Source: Oceanobacillus rekensis (lineage in GTDB: Bacteria; Bacillota; Bacilli; Bacillales; Amphibacillaceae). From it: a DNA stretch of 64,000 nt. The translations under genes and the position numbers were made by a program. How positions within the stretch are numbered: position 1 is the first letter of the stretch; each line of letters opens with the position of its first letter. The stretch is from assembly GCF_002153375.1 (NCBI RefSeq), contig NZ_MTBQ01000004.1:62001-126000 (forward strand). Reading direction: 5' to 3'. Positions 1 to 8,766 of this stretch are shown here, one piece after another. Under the pieces are notes generated by a model. That model ran no database searches and was not told where the DNA came from. It was given only the letters and a program-made list of their open reading frames with translations.

Positions 1-117
1 TAGAAAACTGTGACTGCGGTTACACCGTATTTTATATTAACTACGAAAGTTTGAACCAACAATTCTTTCCGGTGGAACTTTGTAACAGCAATCCCAGATA
101 TTAGCCAAAGAGTCTTC

Positions 118-1134
118 TCATAATTCTTTTAACGCATTACCTGGTAGTCTGCTGAAAAAGTAGTCACTTTGCTTTTCAATAAAATCGGTATGAGATTTGA
201 TTAATATGCTTCTGTCCTCTTTCGCTTTTCCTAAGTAATAAAGTTCAAAAGGGGACTTATCAGGGAGGTCATCAAGCATTTCGATTACTTTCGATTGATT
301 TCCTTTCGCAAGTTCCAGATGTGCTTGTTCCCCTATATTTGTAGTTTTCAAGTTGTCCACTTCTTTAAAATGGGCAGATAAAAAAGGAATATTATTATTT
401 TCGAGCATGTGAACCATATCATGAAAATTGATTGCTTTTGAAATTTCCAATGATTTATGCAGATGGTAGATTCCCTTTTCATAGGTTTCAAATGTATAGG
501 ACAAGCCTAAATACATGTGAATGATAGCATGAACGCGCGGGCTGTCTGTCATTGTTAAAGAACGATAGGCATATTTCCTTGCCATAATCAATTCATTTCG
601 TTTCAAATGATAGATCATATTCATTCGATTAATTCGAACTTTAAAAAAGCTTACCATTATCCGCTCTTCTATTTCCAAAAGATACTGCTGGCATGTCACC
701 ATGAGATTTCCTGCTCGGTTAATTTCACCTGTCAGGTGATAAGACTCCTCCTTAATTATTTCGATCAAAAATAATAATTCCGGTTCCTTTGTCGTATATT
801 GTTTAGTGAAATATTCCAATTTCTGTATTGTTTCACATGGGGTATCCCTTCTTAATGCCTGATCAAGCATTACCCGATAAATGAGACCCCAAAGTCTGTT
901 GGAGGGATCAACCGACTCTATATTCCGTTCAATTAAAATACTAAGTTCTTCTAGATAACCATATATATATAAATATTCCATACCTTTTTTCTGTATATTC
1001 TTAGACGGGGAATGTAGGCAGGTTTTTACCATCAATTCTCTTTCCGACTCCGTATTATTTCCATCTCGTAATAGATTCATCATCTCTGTTATAGTGAGTT
1101 CTGATTGCGTTGTCATAAACTTTTCTAAATACAA
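118..1134 (-). CDS. AimR/Rap-like TPR-type peptide receptor regulator
   Basis: This is an all-helical protein of about 338 residues made of degenerate TPR-like repeats. Its last 75 residues match my memory of the AimR (arbitrium receptor) family: a block GEQAHLELAKGN, then FELYYLGKA, then a closing phenylalanine and LPGNALKEL. In SPbeta-type phages AimR is a DNA-binding activator silenced by the secreted AimP hexapeptide; chromosomal relatives have no settled role. I chose the TTG at 1134 because AAAGGGAGG lies 7 nt upstream. The ATG at 1155 is unlikely because that Shine-Dalgarno would then fall inside the coding region. The 117 bases downstream hold no obvious aimP-like pre-peptide, and no phage genes are nearby. 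A Rap/PlcR-type regulator is the alternative. Family placement is from recall of motifs, not a search. Confidence 0.7.
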   Translation of the reverse strand: MYLEKFMTTQSELTITEMMNLLRDGNNTESERELMVKTCLHSPSKNIQKKGMEYLYIYGYLEELSILIERNIESVDPSNRLWGLIYRVMLDQALRRDTPCETIQKLEYFTKQYTTKEPELLFLIEIIKEESYHLTGEINRAGNLMVTCQQYLLEIEERIMVSFFKVRINRMNMIYHLKRNELIMARKYAYRSLTMTDSPRVHAIIHMYLGLSYTFETYEKGIYHLHKSLEISKAINFHDMVHMLENNNIPFLSAHFKEVDNLKTTNIGEQAHLELAKGNQSKVIEMLDDLPDKSPFELYYLGKAKEDRSILIKSHTDFIEKQSDYFFSRLPGNALKEL

Positions 1135-1201
1135 TTTGATTCCTCCCTTTTCCAACTAGTGGAAGTATTTCTCTCTCTTAATTTTGCATTGGTAGGTAAT
1201 T

Positions 1202-1229
1202 CGTATACTTATAATCGAGTGCTAGTCAA
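1202..1229 (-). promoter_or_regulatory. candidate sigma-A promoter of the aimR-like gene
   Basis: On the minus strand TTGACT (1224-1229) and TATACG (1202-1207) are separated by 16 bp. They lie about 70 nt upstream of the chosen TTG start. The -35 is 5/6 and the -10 is 4/6 to consensus. Confidence 0.45.
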
Positions 1230-1239
1230 AGATGTAAAG

Positions 1240-1264
1240 ATACTTTGTTCACCGAACGAAGTAT
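1240..1264. promoter_or_regulatory. near-perfect inverted repeat upstream of the aimR-like promoter
   Basis: Arms ATACTTTGTTC and GAACGAAGTAT flank a 3-bp centre; 10 of 11 positions pair. The site lies about 11 bp upstream of the predicted -35, a usual place for an activator or autoregulator. Nothing follows that would make it a terminator. The rest of 1265-1414 shows nothing else that I recognise. Confidence 0.5.
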
Positions 1265-1414
1265 TCCAATATTAAAGCTTGTTATATGCCTTAAATTTCC
1301 AACAACATTTCTTATAATACCACGTTTTATTGCGCTAAATGACTAGTTTCGTTCGACATTTTACGCATAAATAAAAGACTTATTCTATGATTGCTTTCCT
1401 GTATAAAGCAAAAT

Positions 1415-1442
1415 ACCCCGGTACTTTTTTAAGTACCGGGGC
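1415..1442 (-). terminator. terminator after spoIIQ
   Basis: A 12-bp GC-rich stem (ACCCCGGTACTT type) with a very short A-rich loop, followed on the minus strand by TATTTTG. It ends 17 nt after the spoIIQ stop. The inner A/T runs mean it could work in both directions. Confidence 0.8.
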
Positions 1443-1458
1443 ATCTTAATTACTATAT

Positions 1459-2385
1459 TTAAGCATTCTTATCTTCTTCCGTGTCATCTGTTACTTCATC
1501 GGATTCTTCTTCTGTTTCATCAGCGTCATCTGCTGGTTGGTCTTCCTCTTCAATTACTTCAGATTCATCCGTCGTATCAGTTTCCTCGCTTACTTCAGAA
1601 TCTTCTTCGGTTTTCGGTTCTTCAATTACTGGAGAATCTTCTTCCGATTCCGGTTCCTCGCTTACTTCTGATTCTTCTTTAGCTTCTTCAGAAATACTTC
1701 CCAGGCTGCTTACAGGTTGATCGAAATAGCTTTCCGGGTTTATTTCTTTCCCGTCTTTTCTGATTTCAAAATGTACATGTGTACCATTGTCATTTCCAAA
1801 CAGGTTTTTACCTGCTGTTCCGACTTTTTCACCCTGCTTCAATTTGGATCCTGCTTTAACACTGACCTCTTCAAGACTCGCGTAGTAAGTCTTCACTTCA
1901 TCTTCATGTGCAAGCACAACTACATTGCCTAATAGTGGGTCTTCTTTGACTTCTTCTACGGTACCACTGATCGCTGCAGTCACATCAAATGTTTCTGCAT
2001 CGGCTGATGTAATATCAATCCCTGTACTTTGATAGAATCGATTATTATACTCTACTAAAGCACTCTCGCGATCTGCTTGTTCTGCGTTGTAATCAAAAAA
2101 TTTAGTTACGATTTCTGCTTGATCCATGTTGGCTACTGGCATTTGAATTAACTCTTGTTGCTCAACCACTGTTTCTGCATCTTCCTGATTCAGAACTGGA
2201 CTGTATTCCCCATTTTGTTCCTGGTTGTCTGTAGCATCTGGGACTTGATTTTCGATATTCTGATACCACACAACAACAGATAGCAATAGTGCTGCAATCG
2301 TTAAATACACTGCCGGGAAGAACCATTTTTTCCGGTAAATGCGACTCCATTTATTTTTTGGACCGCCGTTGAACTCTTCATTCAT
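1459..2385 (-). CDS. spoIIQ: SpoIIQ, forespore LytM-domain engulfment protein
   Basis: 308 residues. There is a short cytoplasmic tail, one membrane segment (about 24-40), an M23/LytM domain (about 110-225) and a very acidic Ser/Glu/Asp-rich tail from about 230. SpoIIQ sits in the forespore membrane and binds SpoIIIAH across the septum to form the engulfment ratchet and feeding channel. The first zinc-binding His of M23 enzymes is a Ser here (S120 before TGID), while D124 and the C-terminal H203/H205 pair in HVHF remain. The domain is therefore probably not an active peptidase, as in B. subtilis SpoIIQ. The start has GAGGTGA upstream and a sigma-F-like promoter 20 nt before the ATG. It neighbours spoIID, as in other bacilli. 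Confidence 0.93.
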   Translation of the reverse strand: MNEEFNGGPKNKWSRIYRKKWFFPAVYLTIAALLLSVVVWYQNIENQVPDATDNQEQNGEYSPVLNQEDAETVVEQQELIQMPVANMDQAEIVTKFFDYNAEQADRESALVEYNNRFYQSTGIDITSADAETFDVTAAISGTVEEVKEDPLLGNVVVLAHEDEVKTYYASLEEVSVKAGSKLKQGEKVGTAGKNLFGNDNGTHVHFEIRKDGKEINPESYFDQPVSSLGSISEEAKEESEVSEEPESEEDSPVIEEPKTEEDSEVSEETDTTDESEVIEEEDQPADDADETEEESDEVTDDTEEDKNA

Positions 2386-2404
2386 AATTAATCACCTCTG
2401 CAAC

Positions 2405-2434
2405 CATTGTGAGCAGAAATCTAATAATATATAC
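2405..2434 (-). promoter_or_regulatory. candidate sigma-F promoter of spoIIQ
   Basis: On the minus strand -35 GTATA (2430-2434) is followed after 15 bp by GCTCACAATG (2405-2414). That matches the sigma-F -10 consensus GGnnAnAHTR at all but its second base. spoIIQ is sigma-F controlled in B. subtilis, so position and motif agree. Confidence 0.65.
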
Positions 2435-2590
2435 ATCCGTTTCAAAAAAAATATTGTTTTTATGGATTTTTTAATGAAAGTGGGGGAAGTTAAGGGTTTC
2501 GGTGGATGAAAAAGAAGCATAGGGACGGTTTCTCTTGCTTCCTTTACCATGTGGATAGCTGGATGCTCAGCAATTGAGACTTCATTACTC

Positions 2591-2902
2591 CGATGAGTGA
2601 CCGAGTGAGCCTTCTTACTTTGCGTTTGGGTCTTCATTGCCTGGATGAGTGACCAAGTGAGTATTCTTCCTACGCGTTTGGGACTTCATTGCCTGGATGA
2701 GTGACCAAGTAAGTCTTCTTCCTACGCGTTTGGGACTTCATTGCCTGGATGAGTGACCGAGTAAGTCTTCTTCCTACGCGTTTGGGACTTCATTGCCTGG
2801 ATGAGTGACCGAGTGAGTATTCTTACTTTTCGTTTGGGTCTTCATTACCCCGATGAGTGACCGAGTCAGTATTCTTCCTACGCGTTTGGGACTTCATTGC
2901 CT
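2591..2902. repeat. 52-bp tandem repeat, six full units
   Basis: Units begin at 2591, 2643, 2695, 2747, 2799 and 2851, with a decayed copy from 2903 and a degenerate one before 2591. The spacing is exactly 52 bp. Each unit carries GATGAGTGACC, CTTCTTCC or similar, CGTTTGGG and TTCATTGCC. The period is not a multiple of three and no convincing ORF with a ribosome site is present, so I treat the array as non-coding. It fills most of the gap between spoIID and the spoIIQ promoter region. Confidence 0.9.
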
Positions 2903-2925
2903 TGGTGAGTGTGCTTTTAAAGACC

Positions 2926-2956
2926 AAAAAACCCCCGTCTACTTAGAGACGAGGGC
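2926..2956 (-). terminator. terminator overlapping the spoIID stop codon
   Basis: On the minus strand CCCTCGTCT pairs with AGACGGGGG and is followed by TTTTTT. The loop contains the spoIID TAG, so the left arm is coding sequence. Confidence 0.75.
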
Positions 2957-4126
2957 TGGTACTGCGTCATTTATTGTACTGATCGCTACATCCTTATAAT
3001 AGTGATGAACGATATCTTCGTATGTCTTTCCTTCTTTTGCCATTCCATTCGCACCGTATTGACTCATCCCAACACCATGCCCAAAACCTTCTGTTGTGAA
3101 AATCAAATGGCCATTGTTTTGTTTAATTTCAAAGTCACTTGATTTTAAATCGAGCTTTTCCCGGACATCTCTTCCCGTGAATGTATTTCCTTCAATACCA
3201 ATTTCACTGACCCGCCCACTTTCGGTTCTTTCCAGCTCAATCAATAGGGCTGATTCCTGTGGCAAATCTAATTCAAGTGCCGATTCGATCTGTGCAATCG
3301 TGTAAGTCTGTTGGTCAAGGAACTTTGGTGACTCCTTATCCCATGGACTCTCTACACTCCTTAAATAGGAAATCTCATTCTCCCAATAATCTTCAGAGTT
3401 CTCCGTATGTCCATTACTTGTTGAGAAAAATGCTGCCGTAATTGGTTCTTCATTATGAGTTAATATTTTCCCTTTTGTCGCATCTACCGCTTCTTTTATT
3501 TTATTCATTTTTTTAGTGTATTCACTGCCCCACTCTGCTTGCAGTTCTTCTTCACTTTTATAAACCTGATGTTGAACCGTATCTGTTAAATCATAATTGG
3601 CTGCATCATCTCCATGAAGCAAATGATTCACGGTAAATGTTCTGGCGGCAAGTGCCTGTGCCTTTAATGCCTCCAGTTCAAATTCTATCGGCATCTCAGA
3701 GGCGACTACCCCAGCGACATATGTTTCCAAGGGCACATCCTCTACCGTCTCGACATTGGATCGCATGACCGCCACAGAGAACGGTGATGATTCGACTGCT
3801 GCAGCCGACTCTTCATTTTTAACCATCTCACGGCTTGCGATGTCCTCTTGTTTGCTGTCACCAAACAATGCAACGACTATGGATGGAATTGCCAAAATTA
3901 ACATAAGTAGCATAGATAACATGATGGCGGTTGGTAATTTCCAAGGCCGTTTTCCCCGATCGTTAAAATAAAGCGTTTTTCGATTTTTCAAGGGAATAAT
4001 TTTCTGTAATTGTGTTGTCTGGCCACTTGAATAATTAGTCTTCCTTTGTTGGCTCTTCATTAATTGCTTTTTTAATGAAGATTTCTTCTTTTTCCATGCT
4101 TTCGGAACTGGTTGATGCTTCCTCAC
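2939..4126 (-). CDS. spoIID: SpoIID, peptidoglycan lytic transglycosylase of engulfment
   Basis: 395 residues: a long, very basic cytoplasmic N-terminus (1-65), one membrane segment (about 66-88) and the SpoIID domain. The segment LETYVAGVVASEMP contains the catalytic glutamate (E144), and the C-terminal GFGHGVGMSQYG block is typical of the family. SpoIID cleaves glycan strands and works with SpoIIM and SpoIIP so the mother-cell membrane can engulf the forespore. The start is GTG, directly behind an AAGGGGGGAAGG Shine-Dalgarno. The N-terminal basic extension is longer than in B. subtilis SpoIID. In B. subtilis this gene directly follows murAA; here the dpp-ykf operon lies between. I found no convincing sigma-E promoter. 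Confidence 0.93.
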   Translation of the reverse strand: MRKHQPVPKAWKKKKSSLKKQLMKSQQRKTNYSSGQTTQLQKIIPLKNRKTLYFNDRGKRPWKLPTAIMLSMLLMLILAIPSIVVALFGDSKQEDIASREMVKNEESAAAVESSPFSVAVMRSNVETVEDVPLETYVAGVVASEMPIEFELEALKAQALAARTFTVNHLLHGDDAANYDLTDTVQHQVYKSEEELQAEWGSEYTKKMNKIKEAVDATKGKILTHNEEPITAAFFSTSNGHTENSEDYWENEISYLRSVESPWDKESPKFLDQQTYTIAQIESALELDLPQESALLIELERTESGRVSEIGIEGNTFTGRDVREKLDLKSSDFEIKQNNGHLIFTTEGFGHGVGMSQYGANGMAKEGKTYEDIVHHYYKDVAISTINDAVPALVSK

Positions 4127-4450
4127 AGCCTTCCCCCCTTTGCAGCAATAATTGGATTATTTATTCTAGCATCCCTACTAATCAACTTATACATCTGAAC
4201 CCCAAAATAGACCATCATTTTTGCACACTTCTTTGACGATAATGTGAATTATTGAATGGATCTTGTATGTTTGAAATATAGTTCAATCAAAACACTTTTG
4301 AACCCTGATGTTTTCGTTTAAGCAAGAGTTAAATGGTTTATTACTAATGTTCAAGATTATACACTATAATATATCTTACAAATAAAAATATCCTTTCCAT
4401 ATGTCTAAAAATAACCGACCAGCCCAGTAACATTATCCAAATTCTAAAAT
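4127..4450. other. intergenic gap without a recognised gene
   Basis: AT-rich sequence between spoIID and the ykfD terminator. CATACAAGAT near 4266 resembles a sigma-E -10, but no matching -35 is at the right distance. I see no ORF with a ribosome site. Confidence 0.6.
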
Positions 4451-4484
4451 TCCCCTTTAGACAAATTACCATCTAAAGGGGGGA
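4451..4484 (-). terminator. terminator of the dpp-ykf operon
   Basis: On the minus strand CCCCTTTAGA and TCTAAAGGGG flank a 10-nt loop, followed by AATTTTAG. It lies 33 nt after the ykfD stop. Confidence 0.8.
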
Positions 4485-4516
4485 GCTTCAAAACTATTTT
4501 TTAAAACGTCGCGACT

Positions 4517-5542
4517 TTATCTCAAATTCACAGTTACCGTTTGTGGTTGCTTTTTGTTAACATCTTTATTTTCAATTGATCCATCATATAAATGGCAGGC
4601 AACAAAATGGCCTTGTTCTACTTCTTGCCAAACAGGCTTCTGCTTTGCACAAATGTCCATTGCCACCGGACACCTTGTACGAAAAACACATCCACTCGGT
4701 GGGTTAATCGGGCTTGGCAGTTCCCCTTCCAAAATAATTCTTTCCCTTTTTCCCTCGATATCCGGATCTGGTATTGGAATAGCAGAGAGCAATGCTTGTG
4801 TATACGGATGTAATGGGTTTTCATAGAGTTCGGCACTACTTGTCAGCTCCACGATATTCCCTAAATACATCACACCAATGCGGTCTGAGAATTGTTTTAC
4901 CATCGATAAATCATGGGCAATAAACAAAAACGTCAGTCCCTTATCTTCTTGTAATTGTTTCATCAAATTAACTACTTGTGCCTGGACAGAAACATCCAAG
5001 GCAGAAATAGGTTCATCGGCAATAATAAAATCAGGATCCAATGCCAATGCCCGGGCAATACCAATCCGCTGACGCTGTCCACCACTAAACTCATGTGGAT
5101 AGCGGTTGGCATGTTCGCGATTTAGCCCCACTTCTTCCAGCAGCTCATATACCCGCTCGGTCACTTCCTTCTTCGTTTTAAATAACCCATGAACCTCCAT
5201 CGGCTCGGAGATAACTTCTCTGACGGTCGATCTTGGATTCAGTGATGCATATGGATCCTGAAAAATCATTTGCATTTTGCGATAAAATTTAAATCGCTCT
5301 TTTTCATTTAAGTTATGTACATTTTCATTATCAAAAATTACATCGCCATCCGTTTTATTGTACAGGCCAAGAATTGTCCGCCCAATCGTTGATTTACCAC
5401 AACCAGATTCACCAACAAGGCCAAATGTTTCCCCTCTATTCACATGAAAACTGACATCATTTACAGCCTTTAGTAGCTCACCTTTTCCCATATCAAAATA
5501 CTTTTTTAGATTTTTAACTTCCAATAGTTTATCTTCCATCAT
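4517..5542 (-). CDS. ykfD: oligopeptide ABC transporter ATPase (YkfD/OppF type)
   Basis: 342 residues. Walker [10 protein letters not shown] (about 50-58), signature [14 protein letters not shown], Walker B FIIADEP and the H-loop AHDLS are all present. The C-terminal oligo_HPY domain has cysteines in CVFRTRC, DICA and VACHLY. It energises the peptide permease and is the second ATPase of the operon besides DppD. The start overlaps the ykfC stop by one base (TAATG) with GAGGAG upstream, so translation is probably coupled. It is the last gene of the dpp-ykf operon, with a terminator just beyond. The product could form a heterodimer with DppD. Confidence 0.92.
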   Translation of the reverse strand: MMEDKLLEVKNLKKYFDMGKGELLKAVNDVSFHVNRGETFGLVGESGCGKSTIGRTILGLYNKTDGDVIFDNENVHNLNEKERFKFYRKMQMIFQDPYASLNPRSTVREVISEPMEVHGLFKTKKEVTERVYELLEEVGLNREHANRYPHEFSGGQRQRIGIARALALDPDFIIADEPISALDVSVQAQVVNLMKQLQEDKGLTFLFIAHDLSMVKQFSDRIGVMYLGNIVELTSSAELYENPLHPYTQALLSAIPIPDPDIEGKRERIILEGELPSPINPPSGCVFRTRCPVAMDICAKQKPVWQEVEQGHFVACHLYDGSIENKDVNKKQPQTVTVNLR

Positions 5543-6495
5543 TAGCTCTCCTCTGCTGCTTTCCAATATCTTCTCGCTGCACAAAGTTCCTTTTCATATT
5601 TCGTTCCTTTGATATTGGTAATCTCAATTCCTTTGCCTGTTTGCGGGGAATGAAGCATCTTACCTTCTCCATAATAAATCCCGACATGATGGAGACTACC
5701 TTTCCCCTCTTCATATGCGAAAAACAGCAAATCGCCAGGCTTCAGCTCAACAAATTTCACTTTCTCCCCCGCCGCTGCCTGATCTCCAGCATCCCTTGCG
5801 ATTTGATAGCCATTCGCTTTATGCACCGCATAGGCAAGACCAGAACAATCATAACCAAAAGAACTCATTCCACCCCAGAAATAATTGAGGCCAATATAAG
5901 CTTCACCCGCATTAACAATGTCCTGTCCACTACCTTTACCCAGACCTTTAGTTGTTGAAAATATCTTTGTTGCATCTATTGGTAAAAACATATCACCATG
6001 TGGAGTTAGGACTTTTATTCGCGATGTCCCAGTTTCTTTAACTGGCAAAAATGTCATATAACTAAGCTTCATGAATTGCTCATCGTTTTCTGTTTCCAGC
6101 CAAACCTTATCTTGTATGACCGCAGCAGTCTCTGTGGTGTACCATTCACTTTTTTCCACCTTCACCAATTGATTGATCGGCACCCAACCAGGATAGCCAC
6201 GCACATCCTTTTTCGACCCTTGCGAAGGTATAACAACATTGGCCCAGTCATCAACTATTTCAATAACCAAAACAGTTTCACCATATAAAAGCTGTGTCTG
6301 AATCCGGTTTTCATCGCATAATGCTAGGCTATCTTTATAGGAAAGACTATTCACCCATTTATCTATGTTTGTCGGAATGCCAGTTCCATCCGCATCGATT
6401 TCCCGCGCTGATTCCGGCTTCGTCCAAACAGTTGCCACCTGCACAGCGGTCACCCATAATTCTTCTGGAAATGGATCTAACGTGTGATTAGACAT
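5542..6495 (-). CDS. ykfC: gamma-D-glutamyl-L-amino acid endopeptidase (NlpC/P60, YkfC)
   Basis: 317 residues: N-terminal SH3b-like regions (about 1-175), then an NlpC/P60 cysteine peptidase domain with [15 protein letters not shown] (catalytic Cys), LHHVGIYYG (His) and a following polar residue near LHSPQTG. There is no signal peptide, so it acts in the cytosol. Family enzymes cut the bond between D-Glu and the diamino acid in imported murein peptides with a free L-Ala. It sits between the epimerase YkfB and the ATPase YkfD, the same order as in B. subtilis. Start ATG has GAAAGGAG at good distance. A 21-bp tandem repeat separates it from ykfB. Confidence 0.93.
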   Translation of the reverse strand: MSNHTLDPFPEELWVTAVQVATVWTKPESAREIDADGTGIPTNIDKWVNSLSYKDSLALCDENRIQTQLLYGETVLVIEIVDDWANVVIPSQGSKKDVRGYPGWVPINQLVKVEKSEWYTTETAAVIQDKVWLETENDEQFMKLSYMTFLPVKETGTSRIKVLTPHGDMFLPIDATKIFSTTKGLGKGSGQDIVNAGEAYIGLNYFWGGMSSFGYDCSGLAYAVHKANGYQIARDAGDQAAAGEKVKFVELKPGDLLFFAYEEGKGSLHHVGIYYGEGKMLHSPQTGKGIEITNIKGTKYEKELCAARRYWKAAEES

Positions 6496-6538
6496 TTTGG
6501 TACTCCTTTCTTGTCTTTGGGATATGGATGCTGGCTTG

Positions 6539-6685
6539 TTGCGCGACTTCTGGCCGGGATTGCGCCATTTTAGCGCTGTATTGCACTACTTCGAGCCGGA
6601 ATCGCACCACTTTAGCGCTGTGTTGCACTACTTCGAGCCGGCATTGCACCACTTCAGCGTTGTATTGCACAACTCCATTCAATTC
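6539..6685. repeat. 21-bp phased tandem repeat between ykfB and ykfC
   Basis: A TTGC/TCGC motif recurs at 6539, 6560, 6581, 6602, 6623, 6644 and 6665, exactly 21 bp apart. Alternate units carry TTTAGCGCTG or TTCGAGCCGG. Because 21 is a multiple of three the array stays open: the minus strand reads from a TTG at 6682, overlapping the ykfB stop, to 6488 inside ykfC, giving heptads such as VVQYSAK and VVQCRLE. I regard it as an intercistronic repeat, not a proven gene. Confidence 0.85.
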
Positions 6686-7788
6686 CCCGCACTTTCCTCC
6701 AATATAAATGAATCATTAATCGACTTAATTCCTAATCCAGGTTCATTTCCTAATTCAATGGTGCTGCCATGATAAGTAATTCCACCATTTGCTATATCTC
6801 CTTTTAGCATTAACGGGGCATCGAAATCATAGCGGGTTACGTTCGGTTGGCTTGCTGCAAAATGGGCTGCAGCTGTGATGCCTATTTTGGTTTCGATCAT
6901 ACTTCCGACCATGCAATCTACCCCATATATAGAGCTGAGTTTTGCAATCTTTATTGCCTCGTGGATGCCACCCGCTTTCATTAGTTTAATATTAATTAAA
7001 TCGGCTGCTCCCATATCTAAAACTTGCTTTGCATCATGGGCTAAAAATACACTTTCATCTGCCATGATTGGGGTTTCCGTATGATTGGTAACATATTTTA
7101 ATCCTTCTAAATCATGTGCTTTAACTGGTTGTTCCATTAACTCGATATCAAGCCCAAGCTCTTCCATTTTCCTTATCGCCCGGACTGCCTCTTTTGCCTG
7201 CCAGCCTTGGTTAGCATCGAGGCGAATTACTACTTTTGGTCCTATTTCTTTTCTAACTTTCTTGATCCGCTCGATATCTGTAGCAATATCATTTTTTCCA
7301 ACTTTGATTTTTAATACTGAAAATCCATCATTAATATACTTCCTTGCGTCAGCGGCCATGTCTTCCGGACTGTTCACACTGACCGTATAATCGGTCTCTA
7401 AACGTTCATGATATCCCCCGAGAAACTGATGGAGTGGCAGTTTTGCAAGTTGTGCAATACAATCATAAAGCGCCATATCAATTGCTGCCTTTGCACTCGT
7501 ATTGCGAACCATACTTTTTTCGATTTTCTCAAACAGTTGCTCACGTGCTATGAGTGATTCTCCGATTAATAGTGGTTTAAAAATAGCTTCAATTGCATAT
7601 TGAATGCTGCTCATGCTGTCACCAGTAATGACATGTGTTGGTGGAGCCTCACCCCAGCCAACGGTACCATCATCGCAGGTCACTTTTACGATAATCGTTT
7701 CTGCAACAGTTACTGTTCGGAGTGCCGTTTTAAATGGTGTATGTAGTGGAATAGCACCCCGAAACGTTTCAATTGATTGGATTTGCAT
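6679..7788 (-). CDS. ykfB: L-Ala-D/L-Glu (dipeptide) epimerase
   Basis: 369 residues, enolase superfamily, muconate-lactonising subgroup. The catalytic KxK lies in VLKIKVGK. Metal ligands are in RLDANQGW, LMEQP and MADES, and the opposite acid/base lysine is in NIKLMKAGG. It epimerises L-Ala-D-Glu from murein to L-Ala-L-Glu so that ordinary dipeptidases can degrade it. I chose the ATG at 7788 because CAGGAGG lies 8 nt upstream; the in-frame GTG at 7797 would overlap that ribosome site. It is co-transcribed with ykfA upstream and ykfC downstream. Confidence 0.94.
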   Translation of the reverse strand: MQIQSIETFRGAIPLHTPFKTALRTVTVAETIIVKVTCDDGTVGWGEAPPTHVITGDSMSSIQYAIEAIFKPLLIGESLIAREQLFEKIEKSMVRNTSAKAAIDMALYDCIAQLAKLPLHQFLGGYHERLETDYTVSVNSPEDMAADARKYINDGFSVLKIKVGKNDIATDIERIKKVRKEIGPKVVIRLDANQGWQAKEAVRAIRKMEELGLDIELMEQPVKAHDLEGLKYVTNHTETPIMADESVFLAHDAKQVLDMGAADLINIKLMKAGGIHEAIKIAKLSSIYGVDCMVGSMIETKIGITAAAHFAASQPNVTRYDFDAPLMLKGDIANGGITYHGSTIELGNEPGLGIKSINDSFILEESAGN

Positions 7789-7848
7789 GCTGCTCACCTC
7801 CTGAGTAGTTTATGCTGTTAGTACCACCCCGCTACAATCATTTAGCAC

Positions 7849-8766
7849 TTACATAACCCCTGGTTCAATTACTAATGTTTTATCCTTGGTTGATAGTTTG
7901 GCTATTGCTCCGAGTGGAACAGAGAAATTTGGAATACAGTGTCCTATTTTAAATCCGCTTAATACCGGACCAGTGAAATCCGTAAAATAGTCTTGGAAAA
8001 CCTGTTCAATCGTGAGTGACAATTTCAAATTTGACTCTGCTTCTGCAAAGTCTCCAATAATGAACCCTGCCGCTTCCGTTAGTTTTCCTGCAAGCCTAAG
8101 CTGATTCAGCATGCTATCAACACGGTAGGGCTCCTCTCCGATATCTTCAAGAAGTACAATTTTATCTTTTGTATCCATCTCGTAGGGAGTTCCAAGCGTA
8201 CTGACAAGTAATGATAGATTCCCGCCAACGAGTTGCCCCTCGACAATTCCAGCAGCATATTCTTTTAATGGATTCAATTTTTCACAATAGATCAAGCGTG
8301 TTGGTTCAAAAAGTTGTTGGAACAATTGTCCAGTAAATTCATCAAATTCATCTTTTGCTATATCAGAGGCAAGCATGGGTCCGTGGAATGTGATAAGATC
8401 TGTTTTTTGGCGGATTGCTGTATGTAAATAGGATATATCACTGTAGCCCCAGATAATCTTCGGGTTGCGTTTTATTAAGTCATAATCGATTTGGGAGGCA
8501 AGACGTCCTGTTCCATAGCCACCCCGGGCAAAGATGATTGCTTTAACATCTTCGTCCGCAATCATGTCATGGAAATCTTCCAAACGTTGTTCATCCGTTC
8601 CAGCCAAATAACCGTAAACTTCCTTGATATTTTTTCCTAGTTTAATATGGAGACCCATCTTTTCAAAAAACGGAATGGCCCTATTTAATTTTTCTATATC
8701 AGGTGGACCCGCCGGAGCAATAACCCCGATTGTGTCACCTTTTTTTAATCGATTTGGACGAATCAT
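7849..8766 (-). CDS. ykfA: S66 family L,D-carboxypeptidase (YkfA)
   Basis: 305 residues from the ATG at 8766 (MIRPNRLKKGD). The catalytic Ser is in WGYSDIS, the Glu in LLEDIGEEPYRVD and the His in FKIGHC, the S66 triad. Members remove the terminal D-Ala from murein tetrapeptide in the cytosol, or cleave peptide antibiotics (MccF type). In this operon murein recycling fits best. I prefer the internal ATG because the family starts there and AGGG lies 6 nt before it; the longer in-frame extension to 8817 has no ribosome site. Confidence 0.9.
   Translation of the reverse strand: MIRPNRLKKGDTIGVIAPAGPPDIEKLNRAIPFFEKMGLHIKLGKNIKEVYGYLAGTDEQRLEDFHDMIADEDVKAIIFARGGYGTGRLASQIDYDLIKRNPKIIWGYSDISYLHTAIRQKTDLITFHGPMLASDIAKDEFDEFTGQLFQQLFEPTRLIYCEKLNPLKEYAAGIVEGQLVGGNLSLLVSTLGTPYEMDTKDKIVLLEDIGEEPYRVDSMLNQLRLAGKLTEAAGFIIGDFAEAESNLKLSLTIEQVFQDYFTDFTGPVLSGFKIGHCIPNFSVPLGAIAKLSTKDKTLVIEPGVM

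Noticed and set aside
20-118. Possible aimP-like peptide after the aimR-like gene
   Set aside because: The ATG overlapping the stop gives only six codons, and no frame in the remaining bases has a signal peptide. The real gene may lie outside the window.
1481-1720. Plus-strand Ser-rich open frame opposite the spoIIQ tail
   Set aside because: It is the complement of the acidic Glu/Asp/Ser codons of SpoIIQ, with no ribosome site.
2392-2637. Minus-strand frame of 81 codons upstream of spoIIQ
   Set aside because: It covers the spoIIQ promoter and part of the 52-bp repeat, has no ribosome site and no recognisable features.
4240-4300. Sigma-E promoter for spoIID at CATACAAGAT
   Set aside because: No -35 at 12-14 bp, and it lies on the far side of the gap; spacing does not fit.
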